Below, piece after piece: positions 1-5,040 of a DNA stretch of 5,040 nucleotides (positions are counted from its first letter, which is position 1; each line of letters opens with the position of its first letter). The notes under the pieces were generated by a model. That model ran no database searches, was not told the origin of the DNA, and saw nothing but the letters and a program-made list of their open reading frames with translations. Made by a program: the position numbers and the translations under genes. The stretch is from JAYPEY01 sp964519245 (GTDB lineage Bacteria; Verrucomicrobiota; Verrucomicrobiia; Limisphaerales; JAYPEY01), in NCBI GenBank assembly GCA_964519245.1, contig CAZFLK010000281.1, positions 1-5,040 on the forward strand, given 5' to 3'.

Positions 1-1
1 G

Positions 2-304
2 TGGTACTACACGGAGAAGATGAAGCAGGTGGTTGTTCCGGTGGCGTTCTGGTGGCTGAGCTTGACCGGGGCCTCGCTCCTCTTTGCCTACGCCGCCTTC
101 TTCCGACGCGACTCGGTCTTCATCTTCGCCTACGTCTTCACCTTCATTCCCTACATCCGGAATCTGATCATTCATCATCGGCACCTCAATGCGCACAACG
201 ACTGCCCCGATTGCGGGGCAATCACGCCGCCCAAGGCGAACTATTGCGCGGAATGCGGCTGCCGGCTGAAGGCGGAAGCGACGGCGACGGCATCCACAGC
301 GTAG
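2..304 (+). CDS. LAB_N-domain membrane protein with C-terminal zinc ribbon (5' partial)
   Basis: This is the 3' part of a small membrane protein; the frame is open to the left edge, so the start lies outside the window. Counting from the first complete codon, residues 1-57 match the lipid-A-disaccharide-synthase N-terminal (LAB_N) pattern. A Trp is followed twelve residues later by Pro, then VAFWWLSL, a first hydrophobic helix (about 12-34), an RRDSVFIF turn, and a second helix (about 38-57) ending in YIRNL. An internal ATG at base 20 falls inside this conserved block, so it is unlikely to be the true start. Residues 68-86 form a zinc ribbon with C68-x2-C71 and C82-x2-C85, followed by an Ala/Thr-rich tail. 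Stand-alone LAB_N proteins are usually annotated near lipid A or glycosyltransfer genes, but their biochemical role is not well established. The zinc-ribbon tail is unusual for the family. The gene converges on rnhC. Confidence 0.72.
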   Translation, partial: WYYTEKMKQVVVPVAFWWLSLTGASLLFAYAAFFRRDSVFIFAYVFTFIPYIRNLIIHHRHLNAHNDCPDCGAITPPKANYCAECGCRLKAEATATASTA

Positions 305-401
305 CGCGGCCGTCCCGGTTGCGGGTTCTGGCTGCGTTTCACCGCCAATTGCGGACGGACGGGCAGGACGCCCCGCGAATACCCCGAGAAGCCGTCTCCC
401 C

Positions 402-1427
402 CTACTTCCTTCGCCATTCCTTCTTGGGCGGCTCCGGCAGCCCTTGAACCCGGTAGGAGGTCCGGAAATGCATCTTGGCCACCTTGGGCAACTGCCCGGC
501 CCCGTGCTTGGCAACAAAATCCACCCCGGCGGCGTCCACCAATTTGGAGGCTCCCTTGGGGAACTCCATGTCGAATCCCTCGCCCAGTTTCTTCAAGCGC
601 GAGACAAACTCGTCCCGCGCCAGGATGGAGGCCGCGGCCACGGCAATATCCGATTCCGCCTTGTGCCGCTGCACCAACTCAATCTCCCGCCCCAAGCTCA
701 TCAAGGCCTTGGCGACCGTGGACTTGTTGGCGGCGAACTGATCGCTGATGGCGCGCTCGGGCAGGGGATTCATCCGATGCCGCTGCCCCATCAGGTTCTC
801 GATCACGCGCGCATGGGCCCAGGCCAACATCGCGTTGACCGAGCGCATGCTCTTGTAGAGCCGGTTGTAGGCCTCCGGCCCAATCGGGACGACCGAATAG
901 ACACAGCCGGGCGTTTCCCGGATGATCTGCGCCAGATCCGCCATCTTCTTCGCGCTCTTGATGTTCTTCGAGTCCTGGACGCCGGCCGCCTTCAACTCGC
1001 CCACGATCGACTCGTTCACGTAGACCCCGGCGGCCACCAACGGCCCGAAGAAATCACCCTTCCCCGATTCGTCGATGCCGAAGCGCGGCGTCAGCAACTC
1101 AGGATTGAGCGCCTCCTCATAACCCAGCCGGGCCTCCTGCAGGATCATGGGCTCCAGCACGAACTCGACGAATTCCTGGGTATCCTTGCCCTGCGCGACC
1201 ATCTTGCCGCTGTTGTAGAAGACAATGTTCAGCTTGCCCTTCCGCCCGGCAAACCGCGCATGCGGGACCTCGTGCGATTCAAAGCCATTGGCATGAAGAT
1301 GCGCCTCCAGTTGATCGGCCTGTTCGGCGGTGAGTTTGCAGGTATGGCTGGTGATGGACTTCACAAATTTCGTGTCATCGTAGGGGCTTGCCCTATCCTC
1401 TGCAACCGTGCATGCCCTCAGCGACAT
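402..1427 (-). CDS. rnhC: Ribonuclease HIII
   Basis: This cytoplasmic endonuclease cleaves the RNA strand of RNA:DNA hybrids. From the chosen ATG the protein has 341 residues, somewhat longer than the roughly 300 typical of the family. Residues about 22-95 look like the TBP-like N-terminal substrate-binding domain of RNase HIII, which separates it from RNase HII. The catalytic domain follows: GIDESGKGDFFGPL at 117-130 with D119 and E120, DSK at 152-154, SDQFA at 228-232 with D229, and AESDIAVAAASILAR at 257-271 with D260. These residues supply the expected D-E-D-D metal-binding set. The ATG at 1427 is preferred because AGGGGG lies six bases upstream. A TTG at 1460 would add 11 residues and also has a purine-rich AAGGAAGG upstream, but it would push further into mutY. 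With the ATG start the gene overlaps divergent mutY by 20 bp. The short C-terminal tail is basic. Function is secure; the exact start is less so. Confidence 0.95.
   Translation of the reverse strand: MSLRACTVAEDRASPYDDTKFVKSITSHTCKLTAEQADQLEAHLHANGFESHEVPHARFAGRKGKLNIVFYNSGKMVAQGKDTQEFVEFVLEPMILQEARLGYEEALNPELLTPRFGIDESGKGDFFGPLVAAGVYVNESIVGELKAAGVQDSKNIKSAKKMADLAQIIRETPGCVYSVVPIGPEAYNRLYKSMRSVNAMLAWAHARVIENLMGQRHRMNPLPERAISDQFAANKSTVAKALMSLGREIELVQRHKAESDIAVAAASILARDEFVSRLKKLGEGFDMEFPKGASKLVDAAGVDFVAKHGAGQLPKVAKMHFRTSYRVQGLPEPPKKEWRRK
1372..1399 (+). promoter_or_regulatory. Weak candidate promoter for mutY
   Basis: GTGTCA at 1372-1377 and TATCCT at 1394-1399 are separated by 16 bp. Each matches the sigma-70 consensus at four of six positions. 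Transcription from this pair would begin close to the GTG at 1408, giving a leaderless or nearly leaderless mRNA. That fits the lack of a Shine-Dalgarno sequence at normal spacing. Matches of this quality are common by chance, so this is only a suggestion. The site lies within the 5' coding part of rnhC. Confidence 0.18.
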
Positions 1428-2481
1428 CGTCTGCCCCCTGCTCAAATGGTATGGCGCCAACGCGCGCGACCTTCCTTGGCGCCGGACATCGCGCCCCTAC
1501 GCGATCTGGGTGTCCGAGATCATGCTCCAGCAGACCCTGGTCGCGACCGTCATCCCCTATTGGAAACGGTGGCTGAAGGAACTGCCGTCGATCCGATCGC
1601 TCGCCAATGCGAAAGAGGACAGAGTTCTCAAGCTCTGGGAAGGACTCGGCTACTACCGCCGCGCGCGAAATCTTCAGAAAGGCGCACAGACCATCCTCAC
1701 CCAATTCGGCGGACGCTTTCCCCGAACGCTTCCGGAAGTTCTTCAACTCCCCGGCGTCGGTCGCTACACCGCCGGCGCCATCTGCAGCATTGCCTTCAAT
1801 CAACCGGCCCCCATCGTCGACGGCAACGTCATCCGCGTGTTGACCCGCGTCTACGGGATAGGCGCCGACCCCAAGGAGAAGCCAACCAACGAGCGGATCT
1901 GGTCCCTCGCGGAAGAACTGGTCCGAAACGCAGGATCAGCGCAGCGCGCCAACGAACGCAACTGCTCGGACTTCAACCAAGCGCTCATGGAGCTTGGGGC
2001 GATGGTCTGTTCGCCGACCAACCCCGCCTGCCACGCCTGCCCCCTGCGGAGGACTTGTGTCGCGAAACGCGATGGGCGGCAGGCGCAATTGCCCAACCTC
2101 AGGAAGAATGCGGCCGCCACACCGCGCAAGTTCAAGGCCTTTGTCGTCGAATCAAGCGGCCGGTTCCTCATTCGTCGAAGGCCGCAGGAGGTCGTCAACG
2201 GCGGCTTCTGGGAATTCCCCAATTACGAACCCGAAGCGGAAGCGGCTCCGAACCTCCCCGCGCATGGAGAACCGGCTTCACTCTGTGTCGTGCGGCATTC
2301 CATCACCCGCTATCGTATCACCGTGGAAGCTGTCCACGCGAAAGCCGCCAAACCCGGCCGGGCCCGGAAGAACGAAGCCTGGAAGACGATTGAGGAACTG
2401 GACCAACTCGCGCTCACCAGCGCCCATCGCAAAATACTGGGCAAACTGATGAAAACAACGCCGCGCAAAGGGCGCGGTTGA
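1408..2481 (+). CDS. mutY: Adenine DNA glycosylase MutY
   Basis: This base-excision-repair enzyme removes adenine mispaired with 8-oxoguanine. The protein has 357 residues, normal for MutY. The N-terminal helix-hairpin-helix glycosylase domain carries the catalytic glutamate E37 (in SEIMLQQT), the hairpin LPGVGRYTAGA at 114-124 with Y120, and the catalytic aspartate D138 in VDGNVIRVLTRVYG. C201, C208, C211 and C217 give the C-x6-C-x2-C-x5-C iron-sulfur ligand pattern. Residues about 240-345 are the NUDIX-like C-terminal domain that recognises 8-oxoguanine, with RHSITRYRITV at 296-306 in the place of the FSH loop. The start is a GTG; an in-frame stop lies at 1381-1383 and no other in-frame ATG or GTG precedes the conserved block, so this choice is well constrained. 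No Shine-Dalgarno motif lies at normal spacing. The start overlaps divergent rnhC. Downstream lies the 127-bp repeat array. Confidence 0.96.
   Translation: MHALSDIVCPLLKWYGANARDLPWRRTSRPYAIWVSEIMLQQTLVATVIPYWKRWLKELPSIRSLANAKEDRVLKLWEGLGYYRRARNLQKGAQTILTQFGGRFPRTLPEVLQLPGVGRYTAGAICSIAFNQPAPIVDGNVIRVLTRVYGIGADPKEKPTNERIWSLAEELVRNAGSAQRANERNCSDFNQALMELGAMVCSPTNPACHACPLRRTCVAKRDGRQAQLPNLRKNAAATPRKFKAFVVESSGRFLIRRRPQEVVNGGFWEFPNYEPEAEAAPNLPAHGEPASLCVVRHSITRYRITVEAVHAKAAKPGRARKNEAWKTIEELDQLALTSAHRKILGKLMKTTPRKGRG
1434..1439 (-). promoter_or_regulatory. Ribosome binding site favouring the rnhC ATG
   Basis: On the minus strand the hexamer AGGGGG lies six bases before the ATG at 1427, one mismatch from AGGAGG. 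This supports that ATG over the upstream TTG at 1460. The site sits inside the first codons of mutY. Confidence 0.5.
2456..2480 (+). terminator. GC-rich hairpin over the mutY stop codon
   Basis: CCGCGC at 2461-2466 pairs perfectly with GCGCGG at 2472-2477 around a five-base loop. CAA at 2456-2458 can extend the stem by pairing with TTG at 2478-2480 across a two-base bulge. The stem covers the mutY stop codon. The bases that follow are not T-rich, so this is not a canonical intrinsic terminator. It could act as an mRNA 3'-end structure, or be chance in GC-rich DNA. Confidence 0.25.
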
Positions 2482-2950
2482 ATCTGGGATGAGTTTGGCT
2501 GAGAAGAGACGTTCCCGAGACTGACAGAAGACCGGGGCACGGCGAAAACTCCAATTCTCTGGGAACCGACGGCGGGACACCCCACAAACCCGCAGCCGAC
2601 ACGGCCGCGCTACAACTGAACTTCAGGAAGAAACCATCCGTGGGTCGGCTTTGCCATCCGTGGGGGAGATACTTCCGCACGTCCTCTCGGAACCGACAGC
2701 GGGACACTCCACAAACCCACAGCCGACACGGTCGCGCTACAACTGAACTGCAGGAAGAAACCATCCGTGGGTCGGCTTTGCCATCCGTGGGGGACATGCT
2801 TCCGCACATTCTCTCGGAACCGACGGTAGGACGCCCCACAAACCCGCAGCCGACACGGCCGCGCTACAACTGAAATTCAGGAAGAAACCATCCGTGGGTC
2901 GGCTTTGCCGTCCGTGGGGATTCTTCAGATCCGAGAACGCCCTTCGCTCC
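2482..2950. other. 469-bp intergenic region without a credible gene
   Basis: This gap lies between the convergent 3' ends of mutY and oppF. Its first 75 bases (2482-2556) show no clear feature. The rest is mainly the 127-bp direct-repeat array, followed by about 30 bases of unrelated sequence before the oppF stop. Short open frames on both strands are translations of the repeat. The 127-bp unit is not a multiple of three, so each copy is read in a different frame. None of them shows a recognisable protein family. Confidence 0.8.
2557..2920. repeat. Array of about 2.9 direct copies of a 127-bp repeat
   Basis: Units begin at 2557, 2684 and 2811, each starting CTCTSGGAACCGAC, with an exact 127-bp period. 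Copies differ at only a handful of positions, for example TTCAGG against TGCAGG at the unit centre. The third copy loses similarity after about base 2920, some 30 bp before the oppF stop. Each unit contains CCATCCGTGG twice at 20-bp spacing (2634/2654, 2761/2781; 2888/2908 with one substitution in the last). Each also contains an imperfect inverted repeat: AGCCGACACGG (for example 2721-2731) pairs with CCGTGGGTCGGCT (2765-2777), leaving a two-base bulge and a 33-base loop. There are no unique spacers, so it is not a CRISPR. No transposase is nearby. The role is unknown. Position between convergent genes fits a dispersed intergenic repeat family or an mRNA 3'-end element. Confidence 0.92.
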
Positions 2951-3943
2951 TCAACCGTCGATCTCACCCAACCTTGCGCAGGCAGCCACGCTGGCGGATC
3001 CTTCATGTTCACGCAGCGCCGGAGCCTCGCCCTTGCAGACATCGGTCGCGAAGGCGCAACGCGGATGAAACGCGCAACCGGAGGGCGGATTCATCGGCGA
3101 CGGAGGATCGCCCTGAAGCAGGATGCGCTTCCTTTCGCGCTCCTTGTCCGGATCGGGAACCGGAACCGCGCTGACCAAGGCCCGGGTGTAGGGATGCTGC
3201 GGCTTCTCGATTACTTCTGAAGCCGCCCCCAATTCCACAATCTTGCCCAAATACATGACCGCAATCCGGTCGGCGATGTGCTTCACCACCGACAAGTCAT
3301 GTGAAATAAAAACCAGGGTCAGCTCCATCTCCCGCGAAAGCTTTTCCAACAAATTGATGATCTGGGCCTGGATGGAAACGTCCAGCGCGGAGACGGGCTC
3401 GTCGGCAATGATCAACTTTGGTTCCACCGCCAAGGCCCTCGCAATCGCAATGCGCTGCCGTTGTCCCCCGGAAAACTCGTGCGGATACTTGCGCATCGCC
3501 CGGGCCGAAAGCCCCACCTTCTCCATCAACTCCGCAACTTGCGCGGCAATGTCCCCGCCTCCCACATCCCGATGCAGCCAGATTGCCTCGGCCAGCGCGT
3601 CATAGACCGTCATTCGTGGATTCAACGAGGCGTAGGGATCCTGAAAGATCATCTGGAAATCAGCCCGCGCCGCCCGCAGCGCCTCGCCGTCCAACTCCGT
3701 CAGATTTCTGCCCCCTATTCGAATCGAACCGCTGGTCGGCCGAATCAACTGCAACACACTGCGGCCCAGGGTCGACTTGCCGCAACCTGACTCACCCACC
3801 AATCCCAGGATCTCACCCTTCCTCAACTCCAGGCTCACTCCATCCACTGCCCGCACCGTCGCCACGCGCTTGCGGAACAGCAACCCGCGGTCCACCGGAA
3901 AGTGCGTATGAAGGTTCTCAATCTGGAGAAAGGCGTCGGACAT
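2951..3943 (-). CDS. oppF: Peptide ABC transporter ATP-binding protein, OppF/DppF type
   Basis: This is one of the two cytoplasmic ATPase subunits that power a peptide/nickel-family ABC importer. Over 330 residues it shows Walker A GESGCGKST (50-58), Q-loop Q101 in IFQDPYASLNP, signature FSGGQRQR (157-164), Walker B LIIADEP (177-183, with D181 and E182) and H-loop H215. All catalytic motifs are intact. The C-terminal oligopeptide/dipeptide (oligo_HPY) extension has PPSGCAFHPRC and a four-cysteine set C290, C296, C303 and C322. The N-terminal insertion FPVDRGLLFRKRVATVRAVDGV is typical of OppF/DppF rather than OppD. The gene follows oppD by 42 bp and is probably co-transcribed with it. The ATG lies four bases from a heptamer tandem repeat and has no visible Shine-Dalgarno site. 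The substrate cannot be decided: oligopeptide, dipeptide or another solute of this family. The opp symbol therefore denotes family, not proven substrate. Confidence 0.92.
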   Translation of the reverse strand: MSDAFLQIENLHTHFPVDRGLLFRKRVATVRAVDGVSLELRKGEILGLVGESGCGKSTLGRSVLQLIRPTSGSIRIGGRNLTELDGEALRAARADFQMIFQDPYASLNPRMTVYDALAEAIWLHRDVGGGDIAAQVAELMEKVGLSARAMRKYPHEFSGGQRQRIAIARALAVEPKLIIADEPVSALDVSIQAQIINLLEKLSREMELTLVFISHDLSVVKHIADRIAVMYLGKIVELGAASEVIEKPQHPYTRALVSAVPVPDPDKERERKRILLQGDPPSPMNPPSGCAFHPRCAFATDVCKGEAPALREHEGSASVAACARLGEIDG

Positions 3944-3947
3944 GGGC

Positions 3948-3977
3948 GTAATCAGTAATCAGTAATCAGTAATCAGT
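3948..3977. repeat. Heptamer tandem repeat (GTAATCA, about 4.3 copies) before oppF
   Basis: Four perfect GTAATCA units plus GT occupy 30 of the 42 bases between oppD and oppF. In the direction of transcription the repeat reads GATTACT and ends four bases before the oppF ATG, with CCC directly before the start. It therefore takes the position where a ribosome binding site would be expected. Confidence 0.97.
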
Positions 3978-3985
3978 CGGAGACA

Positions 3986-4981
<996 letters not shown>

Positions 4982-4985
4982 GGGA

Positions 4986-5040
4986 TTCGTGGTTCGTGGT
5001 TCGTGGTTCGTGGTTCGTGGTTCGTGGTTCGTGGTTCGTG
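4986..5040. repeat. Heptamer tandem repeat (TTCGTGG, at least 7.9 copies) before oppD
   Basis: Seven perfect TTCGTGG units plus six bases of an eighth run to the window edge, so the full length is unknown. In the direction of oppD transcription the repeat ends four bases before the ATG, with CCC directly before the start, and it fills the expected ribosome-binding region. All visible units are identical, which suggests recent expansion or ongoing slippage. Confidence 0.97.

Noticed and set aside
305..401. Bidirectional terminator between the LAB_N gene and rnhC
   Set aside because: Only a four-base-pair stem (CCGC/GCGG around CAATT) and scattered partial matches are visible, with no T tract on either strand.
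1..447. 148-codon frame overlapping the LAB_N gene
   Set aside because: It is read in a different frame from the LAB_N/zinc-ribbon protein, has a low-complexity Leu/Arg/His stretch and no family resemblance, and runs into the 3' end of rnhC.
1428..1460. TTG at 1460 as the rnhC start
   Set aside because: A purine-rich segment lies upstream of it, but the downstream ATG has a closer AGGGGG at good spacing, is a stronger start codon and shortens the overlap with mutY. It remains possible.
444..2393. Long open frame of 649 codons on the plus strand across rnhC and mutY
   Set aside because: It is antisense to RNase HIII and out of frame with MutY, both supported by strong motifs. Its translation is Arg/Pro/Gly/His-rich with no domain, as expected for a shadow frame in GC-rich DNA.
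2482..2556. Degenerate fourth copy of the 127-bp repeat just after mutY
   Set aside because: Only loose similarity is visible by eye (a CGAGACTGACAG-like segment against the unit start), too weak to claim.
2557..2920. CRISPR array
   Set aside because: The whole 127-bp unit is repeated, with no unique spacers and no cas genes.
2414..3042. Several small open frames within the repeat region on both strands
   Set aside because: They translate the 127-bp repeat, which shifts frame with each copy, so the same DNA gives different peptides. There is no conserved protein or usable start signal.

Overview
The window reads as a GC-rich bacterial chromosome segment with ordinary housekeeping and transport genes. 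Several features together point to a member of the PVC superphylum, most likely Verrucomicrobiota. These are a class-HIII RNase H, a stand-alone lipid-A-biosynthesis N-terminal (LAB_N) membrane protein, weak or missing Shine-Dalgarno sites at three of the four visible starts, and abundant short tandem repeats in the gaps. This placement is inference and was not tested by a search.

Layout. Bases 2-304 (+) hold the 3' part of a small LAB_N membrane protein that ends in a zinc ribbon; its start lies outside the window. Bases 305-401 lie between convergent genes, and I see no convincing terminator there. Bases 402-1427 (-) encode RNase HIII (rnhC). Bases 1408-2481 (+) encode the adenine DNA glycosylase MutY. 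These two genes are divergent and their 5' ends overlap by 20 bp, so each must carry its neighbour's upstream signals inside its own coding sequence. Bases 2482-2950 hold no credible gene. They contain an array of about 2.9 copies of a 127-bp direct repeat, placed between the convergent ends of mutY and the transporter gene oppF.

Bases 2951-4981 (-) hold two peptide/nickel-type ABC transporter ATPases in the usual order, oppD then oppF, 42 bp apart. The permeases and substrate-binding protein are expected upstream, beyond base 5040, but cannot be seen. Each ATPase start codon is preceded within a few bases by a different heptanucleotide tandem repeat: GTAATCA (about 4.3 copies) before oppF, and TTCGTGG (at least 7.9 copies, running off the window) before oppD.

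Function. RNase HIII (removal of RNA:DNA hybrids) and MutY (repair of A opposite 8-oxoguanine) are both genome-maintenance enzymes. OppD and OppF would form the ATPase heterodimer that drives oligopeptide or dipeptide uptake. I found no new multi-gene system. The unusual content is the repeat DNA and the compact rnhC/mutY junction.
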